NCBI GenBank assembly: GCA_017556665.1
Contig: JAFYMJ010000280.1
Location: 1-15,838 of the forward strand
Direction of reading: 5' to 3'
Origin: Bacteroidales bacterium
GTDB taxonomy: Bacteria; Bacteroidota; Bacteroidia; Bacteroidales; UBA932
Length of the DNA stretch: 15,838 bases
Shown: positions 7,449-15,838 of the stretch, in pieces
Layout: the number at the start of each line of letters is the position of its first letter
Position numbering within the stretch: the stretch's first letter is position 1
Translations under genes and position numbers: made by a program
Notes under the pieces: generated by a model
Databases searched by the model: none
What the model was told of the DNA's origin: nothing
What the model saw: only the letters and a program-made list of their open reading frames with translations

Positions 7449-8796
7449 TAGCGCTATTGTATTTCTTTTTTTGATTGTTCCGTTTGGCTTGACAGCCCAA
7501 AGGTATAATGATGGCTTAATTGATAAGACTATTGCAATTATTGGTAATGAGGCCATATTCCTTTCACAACTTGAGGCAGAAGTTCAGATGATGCAGGCCA
7601 ATGGTTACTTGTCTGACAGAAATACCAGATGTATGGTGTTGGAGAATATGTTGGTTCAGAATCTGTTCCTTACACAAGCCCGCCTGGACAGTTTGGTGGT
7701 AAAGGAAGATAATGTAACAATGGAACTTGAGCAAAGAATGGCTCAGGTTGTATCTAACTTGGGAGGTGAGAAAGAGGCAGAGGAATATTTCAGACGCCCG
7801 TTGCATGAGCTTGAGAAAGATTGGAGAGATGTATTGAGAAATCAGAGCCTGATTCAACAAAAACAGCAGGAGATAGCATCAAAAGCAGGAAGTGCAACCC
7901 CTACAGATGTGGTAAAATTCTATAACAGAATAGACAAAGACAGTTTGCCTATCATTTCAACTCAGTACAAACTTAGTCAAATTGTTCTTTATCCCGATAA
8001 AGAGAAAGCGAAACTTGCTGTAAAAGAGAGATTATTGGCACTTCGTGAGAGAATTATCAATGGAGAGAGATTTGCTACTTTGGCTACATTGTATTCAGAG
8101 GATCCAGGTAGTGCAGGAAGAGGCGGTGAGCTGAGAAAAGCTTCAAAGAGCATATATTGGCCACAATTCTCGGATGCTGCAATGTCTCTAAAAAATGGTC
8201 AGGTTTCTCAGATTGTTGAGACTCCCGATGGATTCCATATCATTCAAATGATTGAAAAAGATGGAGATATGTTCAATGCAAGACATATTCTAATTAAACC
8301 TACATATGGTTCAGAAGATAGAACAGCAGCATTCAAAAAGCTTGACAGTATAAGAACAGAAATCTTAAAAGACAGTCTTAAATTTGATATGGCTGCAAGA
8401 ATTTATTCAGAGGATCCTATGTCTGCGGTTGCTGGAGGTTTAATGGCAGATGAAATGTCAGGATCTACTTATTTTGAGAAAGATGTTCTTAAGCCAATGG
8501 ATTACAGTATAATTAAAGATATGAAAGTTGGTGATGTTTCTGAACCTTTTGAATCTACAGATAACGAGGGTAGAAATGGTCATACAATTTATAAGATAAT
8601 CAAGCTTGAGGAGATAGTGCCATCGCATGTTGCAGATATAGAGAAAGATTTTGAACTTATTCAAAGAATTGCCAATCAGGATTTGCAGGTAAAAGCCATT
8701 GACAATTTTGTAAACGAGAAAATTTCAACAACCTACATTAAGATTGACGATATGTTCAAGCAGTGCGATTGGGAGAGATCTGGTTGGATAAAATAA
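7432..8796 (+). CDS. surA: SurA-type periplasmic peptidyl-prolyl isomerase/chaperone
   Basis: A 454-residue exported chaperone expected to escort unfolded outer-membrane proteins to the BAM machinery. The signal peptide is residues 1-22, with TAQ at the cleavage region. The N-terminal SurA domain (about 27-160) begins DKTIAIIGNEAIFLSQLEAEV. Two parvulin-type domains follow. The first (about 176-275) has QYKLSQIVL, FATLATLYSEDPGSAGRGGEL and TPDGFHIIQMIE. The second (about 282-392) opens with the classic ARHILIKP and has MAARIYSEDPMSAVAGGLM. The first domain starts KLSQIVL rather than RHIL, so its catalytic competence is less certain than that of the second. The gene overlaps the upstream lipoprotein gene by 17 bases, and its stop codon shares one base with the next ATG (TAATG), so all three are probably translated in a coupled manner. 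Length and order match SurA proteins of the phylum. Confidence 0.92.
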   Translation: MRKLISSAIVFLFLIVPFGLTAQRYNDGLIDKTIAIIGNEAIFLSQLEAEVQMMQANGYLSDRNTRCMVLENMLVQNLFLTQARLDSLVVKEDNVTMELEQRMAQVVSNLGGEKEAEEYFRRPLHELEKDWRDVLRNQSLIQQKQQEIASKAGSATPTDVVKFYNRIDKDSLPIISTQYKLSQIVLYPDKEKAKLAVKERLLALRERIINGERFATLATLYSEDPGSAGRGGELRKASKSIYWPQFSDAAMSLKNGQVSQIVETPDGFHIIQMIEKDGDMFNARHILIKPTYGSEDRTAAFKKLDSIRTEILKDSLKFDMAARIYSEDPMSAVAGGLMADEMSGSTYFEKDVLKPMDYSIIKDMKVGDVSEPFESTDNEGRNGHTIYKIIKLEEIVPSHVADIEKDFELIQRIANQDLQVKAIDNFVNEKISTTYIKIDDMFKQCDWERSGWIK

Positions 8797-11078
8797 TGAA
8801 GAAATTAAGCAGTATAATATTTTTTGTTTTGACTCTGCACTTTTCATTTGCTGCATTGGCGCAGCAAAAGGAAAGCGCAGATTCTCTTGTACGCCTTATC
8901 AGTGCCGCCGAGGGACAACTGCTTGAGATTGACAGTGTCAAGTACAGAAAAATAATAGGTCCTGCCACGTTCTTGCATAACGATACATACATGTTGTGCG
9001 ATACTGCCATGTGGAATGTGAATTCCAATAGAATATACGCTATTGGAAACGTTAAGGTGATGCAGGAAAATACAGTCCTTGAGAGTCATCAGATTGAGTA
9101 TATAGTTGAGGAAAATCTTGCAAAGGTTAGCGGTAACCTGGTTCTGTTATACGACAGGGAGGGTAATATGCTAAAGACAAACCACCTGGATTATAATACA
9201 AAAGACAGTGTGGCAGTATTCTACAATGGGGCATCAATGAGGGATAAGGATGGTTCCATAATGGAGAGCATCAACGGTACATATGATGCAAAGCAGAAGC
9301 TTTTTACCTTTGCCGGAGATGTGAACATGTTTACAGATTCAATCTTTCTTAAATCAAATAAGATAGAATACAGAACAGACCTTAACAAAGCTTATTTTGG
9401 AAAGAATACTACGGCGTGGCAGAATGACAATATGCTGTATGCAAACAACGGAGAATTTGATAGAGGCTCCAATCTTTTCATCTTTAATAAAGATGGTTAT
9501 ATCCTTACTGCAGAGCAGGAGCTATGGGCAGATAAGATAAATTACTACAGGTTGTCGGGAAGAGCATTGTTATATGATAATATACAAATCCTTGATACTG
9601 TACAGAAATCTATATGCATGGCGGATGCGGCAATTTATAACCCGTCGCCAATGACTATAAATTTGTCTGAGAATCCGGTAGTTGGAATGTACTCTTATGA
9701 AAACGGTAAACATGATACCTTGTATCTTAGGGCAGACAAGATTGACTATTATGTAAAGCGCTACAAAGATGTGGACAGTTCTCAGATACTGCTTGCTCAG
9801 GAGAGGGTAAAGTTGTCAAACATTGATCCAATTAACGTTAATGATGAGTTAATAAAGAAGGAGAGAGAACTTGCTAATGCAAGAAGGGAGGCCAGAGATG
9901 CAATGTTCAGACCTAAAACTAAAGAGGAGTTTGAAGCAGAGAAATCTATGCAAGAGGCAGATGAGAAGTTGGATAGTCTGGAAAAAAATGAGATAAAGGT
10001 AGATTCACTGCAAATTGCAGCTCAGGCCGAGAAACTAAGACAAGAGAAATTGGCAAGAGATACCATGCAGATTGCCTTTATTGATGCCTTCCATAATGTA
10101 AAATTCCACAGAAGTGATATGCAGGGAATTTGTGACAGTTTGGTTTATACCGGATTGGACTCAATGGCCAGATTCTATAAAGAGCCTATAATGTGGAGTG
10201 ATACGGTGCATCAGTTTGCTGCAGACAGTATGCAGGCTGTTATAAAGAATAGAGCTCTCAGCAAAGTGAATCTGATCTCCAATGCATTTATTGCATCAAG
10301 ACAGGATTCTGTATATTTCAATCAGGTAAAAGCTACAGAGATGGTAGCATATTTCTCAAACAATGAGATATACAGATTTGACGCTTTAGGTGGTGCGTCG
10401 GCATTGTTGTTTATGGAGGAGGATAGTGTTGTTACAATAATGAACCACAAAGAGTGCAAGATGCTCACTGCAAGAATTAAAGACCGCACTATAAAAAGGA
10501 CACGATATATAAATGACCTTAAGCAGGATGCTCATCCAATATTTATGGTTACTCCAGAGGAACAGACCCTAAGGGGATTCAAATGGAGCGGAGACAAGAG
10601 GCCAAAGAGCAGGTTTGAGGTTACAGATAGGGGGGTAAAGAAAAGCAAGAGAGTTGAATTGGCAAATACTGAGTTTCCCGACTATTCATATACAGGAAAA
10701 TTCTTCCCGGAGAAAAAGGATTCAATTGTTACATATAAAATATATGTGGATTCTATAATCCTTGCCAAGAAAATAGAGAAGGAGAGGGTTCAAAGGGAAA
10801 AGAGAGAGCAAGAGAGAATGCGCACTGCTGCAGATTCACTAAAAATACCGGAGCCTATAAAGGATAGCTTGGATAAAGAAAATATAGAGTCTGTTGTTGT
10901 ACCTAAAGATTCTTTGTTTGTAGGAGAGAGGGGAGATTTTGCTTTAGACAATAAGTTGTCGAAGAAGGAGCTGAGAAAACAAAAAAGGTACCTTAAGAAA
11001 CAGCAAAGGCTTAAGAGGAAACAGGAAAAAATTGCTTTAAGGGAGCAGAAAAAGAAGAACAGGAAGAGCAGAATTTAG
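8796..11078 (+). CDS. OstA/LptA-like lipopolysaccharide-transport protein
   Basis: A 760-residue exported protein with OstA-type (LptA/LptD N-terminal) repeats. The family forms beta-jellyroll sheets that carry lipopolysaccharide across the periplasm. The signal peptide is about residues 1-22 (ALAQ at 20-23). The first OstA region (about 55-300) shows the repeated pattern of short strands and turns such as RIYAIGNVKVMQENTVLESHQ and KAYFGKNTTAW. A charged, probably coiled-coil insertion (about 350-425) separates it from a second OstA-like region (about 425-545). The C-terminal 41 residues contain 21 Lys/Arg. It lacks the large C-terminal beta-barrel of LptD, so it is an OstA-like protein rather than LptD itself. 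The ATG at 8796 overlaps the surA stop; a longer version from 8763 lacks a signal peptide at its start. The end of the gene doubles as the first arm of the operon terminator. Confidence 0.9.
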   Translation: MKKLSSIIFFVLTLHFSFAALAQQKESADSLVRLISAAEGQLLEIDSVKYRKIIGPATFLHNDTYMLCDTAMWNVNSNRIYAIGNVKVMQENTVLESHQIEYIVEENLAKVSGNLVLLYDREGNMLKTNHLDYNTKDSVAVFYNGASMRDKDGSIMESINGTYDAKQKLFTFAGDVNMFTDSIFLKSNKIEYRTDLNKAYFGKNTTAWQNDNMLYANNGEFDRGSNLFIFNKDGYILTAEQELWADKINYYRLSGRALLYDNIQILDTVQKSICMADAAIYNPSPMTINLSENPVVGMYSYENGKHDTLYLRADKIDYYVKRYKDVDSSQILLAQERVKLSNIDPINVNDELIKKERELANARREARDAMFRPKTKEEFEAEKSMQEADEKLDSLEKNEIKVDSLQIAAQAEKLRQEKLARDTMQIAFIDAFHNVKFHRSDMQGICDSLVYTGLDSMARFYKEPIMWSDTVHQFAADSMQAVIKNRALSKVNLISNAFIASRQDSVYFNQVKATEMVAYFSNNEIYRFDALGGASALLFMEEDSVVTIMNHKECKMLTARIKDRTIKRTRYINDLKQDAHPIFMVTPEEQTLRGFKWSGDKRPKSRFEVTDRGVKKSKRVELANTEFPDYSYTGKFFPEKKDSIVTYKIYVDSIILAKKIEKERVQREKREQERMRTAADSLKIPEPIKDSLDKENIESVVVPKDSLFVGERGDFALDNKLSKKELRKQKRYLKKQQRLKRKQEKIALREQKKKNRKSRI

Positions 11079-11094
11079 CTGCTCTTCTTTTTTT
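11063..11094 (+). terminator. Intrinsic terminator of the guaB-surA-ostA-like operon
   Basis: A perfect 9-bp stem pairs GAAGAGCAG (11063-11071) with CTGCTCTTC (11079-11087) around a 7-base loop, followed by seven T residues (11088-11094). The upstream arm lies within the last codons of the OstA-like gene, and its TAG stop sits in the loop. Confidence 0.9.
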
Positions 11095-11128
11095 GTTAAC
11101 GGCGGATGTAATTTAGTGGCATATTTTA

Positions 11129-11160
11129 TTTGTATGTTGCAAAATAAATTTTTAAATTTG
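11129..11160 (+). promoter_or_regulatory. Bacteroidota-type promoter of the susC/susD pair
   Basis: A -33 element TTTG at 11129-11132 is separated by 20 bases from a -7 element TAAATTTG at 11153-11160, a full consensus match at ideal spacing. Transcription would begin near 11166, leaving a leader of about 34 bases that is almost G-free and A-rich just before the ATG, as in strongly translated Bacteroidota genes. No other element is evident in the gap from 11095 to 11199. Confidence 0.72.
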
Positions 11161-11199
11161 ATTTTGAGAAAACAATTAACACACTTTAAAATAAAATCT

Positions 11200-14100
11200 A
11201 TGAAAAAAATCATTATGCTAGCGCTTTTCGCATTATGTTCTACAATGATGCTAGCGCAGACAATCACTGTCACCGGTACAGTAGTTGGCGTAGATGATGG
11301 TCAACCAATTATTGGTGCTTACGTTCTACAACAAGGAACTAATAACGGTACATCTACAGACCTAGATGGTAATTACACTATTAACGTTCCTAAAGATGCA
11401 ACTTTGATTTTCTCATCTATTGGTTTTGTAACTCAAGCGGTTCCAGTAAACAATAGATCTGAACTTAGTATTGCATTAAAGACAGATGCAGTCCAATTGG
11501 AGGAGACAATCGTTGTAGCATACGGTACAGCTAAGAAAGGCACATATACTGGTGCTGCTTCTTTAGTTAAAGCTGATGCTATTAAGGACGTTCCTTCAGT
11601 TTCATTTGAGGGTGCTCTTAATGGTAAGGTTGCAGGTTTGCAAATTACACAATCATCTGGTCAAGCTGGTTCAGCTGCGGAAATTCGTATTAGAGGTATT
11701 GGTTCAATGAACGCTTCAAATGAGCCTCTATATGTAATTGACGGTGTTCCAGTATCTTCTGGTGATGTTGGTCAAATGAGTGATTATACATACTCTACAA
11801 ACAACGTTATGAGTACTTTGAACCCAAGTGATATTGAGAGTATTACAGTTCTTAAAGATGCTGCTGCTTCTGCACTTTACGGTTCACGTGCTGCTAATGG
11901 TGTTGTGATGATTACAACTAAGAGAGGTAAATTAGGTAAACCAACCATCACTTTCAAAGCTAGCTGGGGTATTACTCCAAGTTGGGCAACCAAAAACTAT
12001 GAGGTTGGTGGTGTAGAGGATAACTTAAGTTACTTGTACGAGGTATTCCACGATATAGGTGGTAGTACAGACGATGCAAGAAACGCTTATGCTCTTAAAC
12101 AACTTAACAACAGATTCGGTAAACACGGTTATAGCATTACATCTGATGGTAATGGCAGATATGCTAAATTGAACATTGGTGTAAAACCTGGTAGCGAGGA
12201 TAGATTGAACAACTATTTTGATTGGGAGGATGCTCTATTCAGAACAGCTGTTTACCAAACTTACGATTTGTCAGTAAGTGGTGGTACAGACAAGAGTACT
12301 TACTATTCTTCATTCTCTTACACTTCAGATAAAGGTAGAGCTATTGAGAACGAGTTCAGCCGTATCAGTGGTCGTGTTAACTTGAACCAAAAAATTGGCA
12401 AACACGTTGAGTTAACTTCAAATATTAACATTGCCCATACAGACAAATCTGGTTACAACGATACCAGAAGTACAGGTTCAAACTACTTCATGCAAACAAG
12501 AAACTTGCTATGGGGTCTTTACCATCCAATTGATTACCAAACAGGTGAGGCTTTCACTGCAAGATTTGGTTCATTGGCATACAATGCATTGTATTACACA
12601 AATGAGTGGGACAACTCTTCTAAATCTTTAAGAGTTCAAGCTAACGAGACTTTAACTGTTCACATCCTTCCAGAGGAATTGACATTAAAATCTGTGTTCT
12701 CATATGATAACATCAATACTAAAGATCATATCTACTATAGTGCAAACCACTTTAACGGTTGGGGTGATACTAACGGTAGAGTAATTGAGATGAGAACAAA
12801 CACATACAAACTAGTATCTTCAACTACTTTAAACTGGAACAGAACATTTGGTGACAAACACAATGTAAATGTTCTAGCAGGTTTTGAGGCAGAGAAAAAC
12901 GAGACTGACTACACTAGAGCAGAGGGTAATGACCTTCCTACCAGTGCTCTTCATACAGTAGCTACTGCAGGTAAAACTGAGGCTGGCGGATACAGCTGGG
13001 GTAACTCAATTGTTTCAATTCTTTCTAAAGCTGAGTATAACTATGATGGCAGATACTATGTATCAGGTTCATTCAGACGTGATGGTTCTTCAAGATTAGC
13101 TCCTGAGACTCGTTGGGGTAACTTCTGGTCAGTTGCAGGTTCTTGGAAAATCAACAATGAGGCATTCTTGAAAGATGTTGATTGGATCAGTAACTTACGT
13201 ATTAGAGCATCTTATGGTGTTAACGGTACTCTTCCTTCTTCTAACTATGGTTGGAGATCTCTAACTTCTTATGGTAACAAATATATGACTGCTCCTGGTG
13301 GTGCTCTAAGTACAGTTGCCGATAAGAACTTGTCATGGGAGACTAACTACACTGCAAACGTTGCTTTAGAGTTTGGTTTCTGGAATCAAAGATTAACCGG
13401 TACTGTTGAGTTCTTCAACAGAGATTCAGAGGATTTGCTACAAAATGTTCCAATTTCAACAGTAACAGGTTTCAGCTCTACACTTAGGAACGTAGGTTCA
13501 ATCAACAATAAAGGTGTTGAGATTGAGTTGGCAGGTGACATCATCAGAACTAAAGAGGTTACTTGGGACGCAAGCATTACAGCTTCATTCCTTAAATCTT
13601 CTGTAACTGAGCTTTACGGTGGTAAAGACATTGTTTGGGAAGACCCTACAGGTAGCGACTCAAGAGCTCAATATATTTACAGAGAAGGTTGCTCAACTTT
13701 GGCATTCTGGGGTTACGAGTGGGCAGGTGTTGATCCTCAAAACGGTAAAAACATGTACTACTCAAACAATAAGAACAAAGATACTGAGCTTAATGGCAGA
13801 AATGTAGTATACGACTATGGTGATGCAGCTTATACTATTATTGGTGATGCAACTCCAGATGTATATGGTGGTATCAATACAAGTGTTTCTTGGAAAGGTA
13901 TCAATGTAGGTTTGAACTTTATCTACAAACTAGGTGGCCATATGTATGATGGTGCTGCAAAAGACGTTAACGATGACGGTTACTACTGGGAGAGAGTAAG
14001 ATCACAATATGCTTGTGATAACAGATGGAAAGAGGTTGGCGACGTAACAGACGTTCCTCTAGTTAGAGGTATTGACCTTGAGGACTCAATGGAGTATACA

Positions 14101-14343
14101 TCTCGTCACATTCACAGTGCAAACTTCTTAAGACTAAAAACTTTATCTGTAGGTTATACATTCCCTAAAGATTTAGTTAAGAAAATTGGTCTAGCTAATG
14201 CAAGAGTTTACTTTAATGGTACTAACCTTCTTACTTGGGCTGCTTACGATGAGGTAGATCCTGAGGTTAACACATACGGTACAAGAGGTTGGGAGACTCC
14301 TTACGGTAAGACTTATACATTTGGTCTAGAGTTCACATTCTAA
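11200..14343 (+). CDS. susC: SusC/RagA-type TonB-dependent outer-membrane transporter
   Basis: A 1047-residue outer-membrane transporter that imports a large nutrient using TonB-supplied energy, working with the SusD lipoprotein encoded next. The signal peptide is residues 1-19 (ending MMLA before Q20). A carboxypeptidase-regulatory-like domain (about 22-95, GTVVGVDDGQPIIGA and TDLDGNYTI) precedes a TonB-box region (about 100-112, LEETIVVAYGTAKK). The plug domain (about 117-242) holds the SusC signature LYVIDGVP and the VLKDAAASALYGSRAANGV segment. The 22-stranded barrel fills the rest and ends in an aromatic strand (TFGLEFTF) suited to BAM recognition. There is no N-terminal STN (secretin/TonB short) domain, so it is not of the sigma/anti-sigma signalling type. 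I chose ATG 11200, where the signal peptide starts, over an in-frame ATG at 11116. The imported substrate cannot be deduced here. Usage is strongly biased to GGT, GAG and AAC, consistent with high expression. Confidence 0.96.
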   Translation: MKKIIMLALFALCSTMMLAQTITVTGTVVGVDDGQPIIGAYVLQQGTNNGTSTDLDGNYTINVPKDATLIFSSIGFVTQAVPVNNRSELSIALKTDAVQLEETIVVAYGTAKKGTYTGAASLVKADAIKDVPSVSFEGALNGKVAGLQITQSSGQAGSAAEIRIRGIGSMNASNEPLYVIDGVPVSSGDVGQMSDYTYSTNNVMSTLNPSDIESITVLKDAAASALYGSRAANGVVMITTKRGKLGKPTITFKASWGITPSWATKNYEVGGVEDNLSYLYEVFHDIGGSTDDARNAYALKQLNNRFGKHGYSITSDGNGRYAKLNIGVKPGSEDRLNNYFDWEDALFRTAVYQTYDLSVSGGTDKSTYYSSFSYTSDKGRAIENEFSRISGRVNLNQKIGKHVELTSNINIAHTDKSGYNDTRSTGSNYFMQTRNLLWGLYHPIDYQTGEAFTARFGSLAYNALYYTNEWDNSSKSLRVQANETLTVHILPEELTLKSVFSYDNINTKDHIYYSANHFNGWGDTNGRVIEMRTNTYKLVSSTTLNWNRTFGDKHNVNVLAGFEAEKNETDYTRAEGNDLPTSALHTVATAGKTEAGGYSWGNSIVSILSKAEYNYDGRYYVSGSFRRDGSSRLAPETRWGNFWSVAGSWKINNEAFLKDVDWISNLRIRASYGVNGTLPSSNYGWRSLTSYGNKYMTAPGGALSTVADKNLSWETNYTANVALEFGFWNQRLTGTVEFFNRDSEDLLQNVPISTVTGFSSTLRNVGSINNKGVEIELAGDIIRTKEVTWDASITASFLKSSVTELYGGKDIVWEDPTGSDSRAQYIYREGCSTLAFWGYEWAGVDPQNGKNMYYSNNKNKDTELNGRNVVYDYGDAAYTIIGDATPDVYGGINTSVSWKGINVGLNFIYKLGGHMYDGAAKDVNDDGYYWERVRSQYACDNRWKEVGDVTDVPLVRGIDLEDSMEYTSRHIHSANFLRLKTLSVGYTFPKDLVKKIGLANARVYFNGTNLLTWAAYDEVDPEVNTYGTRGWETPYGKTYTFGLEFTF

Positions 14344-14362
14344 TTATTAAAAAGTTGATACA

Positions 14363-15838
14363 ATGAAAAAATTAAATATTATTCTTTTAGCAGTCCTAGG
14401 AATTTTTGCATTGGCTTCATGTGATGATTTCCTAGATATGCAGCCAACCAATCAGGCTGAATCTTCGGAGGCTATTAAAACTGCTGCCGATGCTCAGATT
14501 ATGATGAATGGTATTATGAGCAAGATGACAAGTTCATCTTTGTATGGTAGAAATATTACACTTTATGCAGATGCAAAAGGTGGCGATTTAACAATTTACT
14601 CTGCAGGTAGAGGTAACGACGCTTTATATTCATTCAACCACTCTCCATCTTCTGGTACTTATTCAGGATTCTGGACAGTAGGTTACAACATTATTCTTCA
14701 AATCAACAACTTGTTGGAGAATATTGCAAAAATTGAGTCTGATTCAAATAACATCGAGAACTTTGACAACATTAAAGGTCAAGCTTATACTCTAAGAGCT
14801 ATGATTTATTTTGATCTTGTAAGATTATATGGTAAATCATACACTCAAGGTACTCCAGGTACTGATTGGGGCGTTCCTAAAATTACTACTGTAATTGATG
14901 CTGCTTCTCAACCTCTAAGAGCTACTGTAAAAGAGATTTATGATCAAATTCTTGAGGATTTGACAGCTGGTGCATCTGTTATTTCAAAATCAAAATCAAG
15001 TGGTTTCATTAACTATTATGGTAACGTTGCATTGCAAGCTAGAGTACATTTGACAATGGGTAATAATGCAAGTGCATTGGCAGCTGCAGAAGAGATTATC
15101 AATAGCAAAGTTTACACACTTTATGATAATGACGAGTGGGTAGCTTCATGGTCAAAATCATACAGCTCTGAGTCAATTTTTGAGTTGGCTATGCTTCCTA
15201 CAGAGAACGATTTAGGTACAAGTTCACTAGGTGCTTACTATAGCCGTCAAGGACACTACAGCAAATCTTGTCTAGGTTTTTATGGTGCTTCTGATTACTT
15301 TATCGCAAGATTGGCAGAGGATCCAGACGATGTTAGACATGGTGTTATGTCATATGACGAGAAGAGTGAGTCTTACGACAAGACTGAGTTTGCTGGTCAA
15401 GGTGACAGAATGGGTTCTTGCTACAAATATTTAGGTGGTGTTAGCATGGTAGGTGATGATCCTGAGAAAGGTTCAGCTACTTCATGTAACGTTAAACTTA
15501 TCCGTCTTTCAGAGATTTATCTAATTGCTGCAGAGGCTGCTTTAGCATCTGATAAAGATAAAGCTGCAGAGTATTTGAATGCAATTAGAAAACGTTCACC
15601 AAATTTGGCTCCTGCAACTGGTTCAACTGTTACTTTAGATATGATTCTTGATGAGAAATCTAAAGAGATGTTTGGTGAGGGTCAAAGATATTGGGATATG
15701 CTAAGACTTGGTAGAACTATTGAGTTCAATGATGAGATTAATGGTGCAGGTATTGCTCACAGAGAGAAAATTATTGATACCAAAACTTTCTACAAATGTA
15801 TTCTTCCTATCTTCCAAGATGAGATTAATGCAAACGCT
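14363..15838 (+). CDS. susD: SusD/RagB-type surface lipoprotein (3' end beyond window)
   Basis: The frame stays open from ATG 14363 to the window edge, giving 492 codons with no stop; it is probably only slightly short of the full length. It encodes the glycan- or nutrient-binding lid that pairs with the SusC transporter. The signal peptide ends in a LASC lipobox (lipidated C20), followed directly by Asp-Asp, fitting the acidic surface-export signal of Bacteroidota lipoproteins. SusD hallmarks include the TPR-like helix GQAYTLRAMIYFDLVRLYG (about 139-157), the RLSEIYLIAAEAAL helix (about 381-394) and the EKSKEMFGEGQRYWDMLRLG segment (about 431-450). The ending ILPIFQDEINANA resembles the final PIPxxEI-N motif of the family. 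It lies 19 bases after susC with no promoter between, so the two are co-transcribed. Ligand identity is unknown. Confidence 0.95.
   Translation, partial: MKKLNIILLAVLGIFALASCDDFLDMQPTNQAESSEAIKTAADAQIMMNGIMSKMTSSSLYGRNITLYADAKGGDLTIYSAGRGNDALYSFNHSPSSGTYSGFWTVGYNIILQINNLLENIAKIESDSNNIENFDNIKGQAYTLRAMIYFDLVRLYGKSYTQGTPGTDWGVPKITTVIDAASQPLRATVKEIYDQILEDLTAGASVISKSKSSGFINYYGNVALQARVHLTMGNNASALAAAEEIINSKVYTLYDNDEWVASWSKSYSSESIFELAMLPTENDLGTSSLGAYYSRQGHYSKSCLGFYGASDYFIARLAEDPDDVRHGVMSYDEKSESYDKTEFAGQGDRMGSCYKYLGGVSMVGDDPEKGSATSCNVKLIRLSEIYLIAAEAALASDKDKAAEYLNAIRKRSPNLAPATGSTVTLDMILDEKSKEMFGEGQRYWDMLRLGRTIEFNDEINGAGIAHREKIIDTKTFYKCILPIFQDEINANA

Noticed and set aside
11215..11257. Repeated decamer ATGCTAGCGC at 11215-11224 and 11248-11257
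   Set aside because: Both copies lie in the susC signal-peptide region and encode Met-Leu-Ala in the same frame 33 bases apart; two copies are more simply explained by coding constraint than by a regulatory repeat.
11037..11273. Minus-strand open frame spanning the terminator, the susC leader and the susC start
   Set aside because: It covers regulatory sequence and the ends of two confident genes and has no family features.

Overview
The window looks like an AT-rich chromosomal segment from a member of the Bacteroidota, most likely order Bacteroidales. The evidence is a SusC/SusD pair, a DUF4923-type protein, OstA-like and SurA-like envelope genes, the absence of Shine-Dalgarno sequences before starts (AT/A-rich leaders instead), and promoter-like TAnnTTTG boxes characteristic of this phylum. 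I cannot name a genus. No tRNA, rRNA, CRISPR array, insertion sequence or phage gene is visible.

Layout. (1) 47-700: a plus-strand gene for a secreted DUF4923-type protein converges, with only 3 nt between stop codons, on a minus-strand two-gene unit (704-2101) encoding a TIGR01212-type radical SAM protein and a YhcH/YjgK/YiaL protein. (2) A 102-bp divergent region (2102-2203) carries opposing promoter-like boxes. It leads into an exported muropeptide-salvage pair: an NlpC/P60 endopeptidase lipoprotein and an enolase-superfamily dipeptide epimerase with a twin-arginine-like signal. (3) A 93-residue protein of unknown function has its own promoter-like box and is followed by a strong intrinsic terminator (4970-5004). 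(4) A good promoter at 5037-5067 begins an apparent four-gene operon ending at a terminator at 11063-11094: guaB (IMP dehydrogenase), a SurA-like lipoprotein without an evident PPIase domain, a two-parvulin SurA-type chaperone, and a large OstA/LptA-like protein. The last three are linked by overlapping stop and start codons. (5) A promoter at 11129-11160 precedes a SusC-type TonB-dependent transporter and its SusD lipoprotein. The SusD gene runs off the window edge with no stop codon.

How the genes work together. The second block should trim peptidoglycan fragments outside the cytoplasm and epimerise the resulting L-Ala-D-Glu. The fourth block couples guanine nucleotide synthesis to outer-membrane protein folding and lipopolysaccharide transport. 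The fifth imports an unidentified large nutrient across the outer membrane.

I found no convincing undescribed multi-gene system; most of the window is core Bacteroidales chromosome. The observations most worth a second look are the PPIase-less chaperone-like lipoprotein in the surA operon, the very basic C-terminal tail of the OstA-like protein, the Tat-type signal on the epimerase, the uncharacterised 93-residue protein, and a strong GAG-over-GAA codon bias despite low GC.
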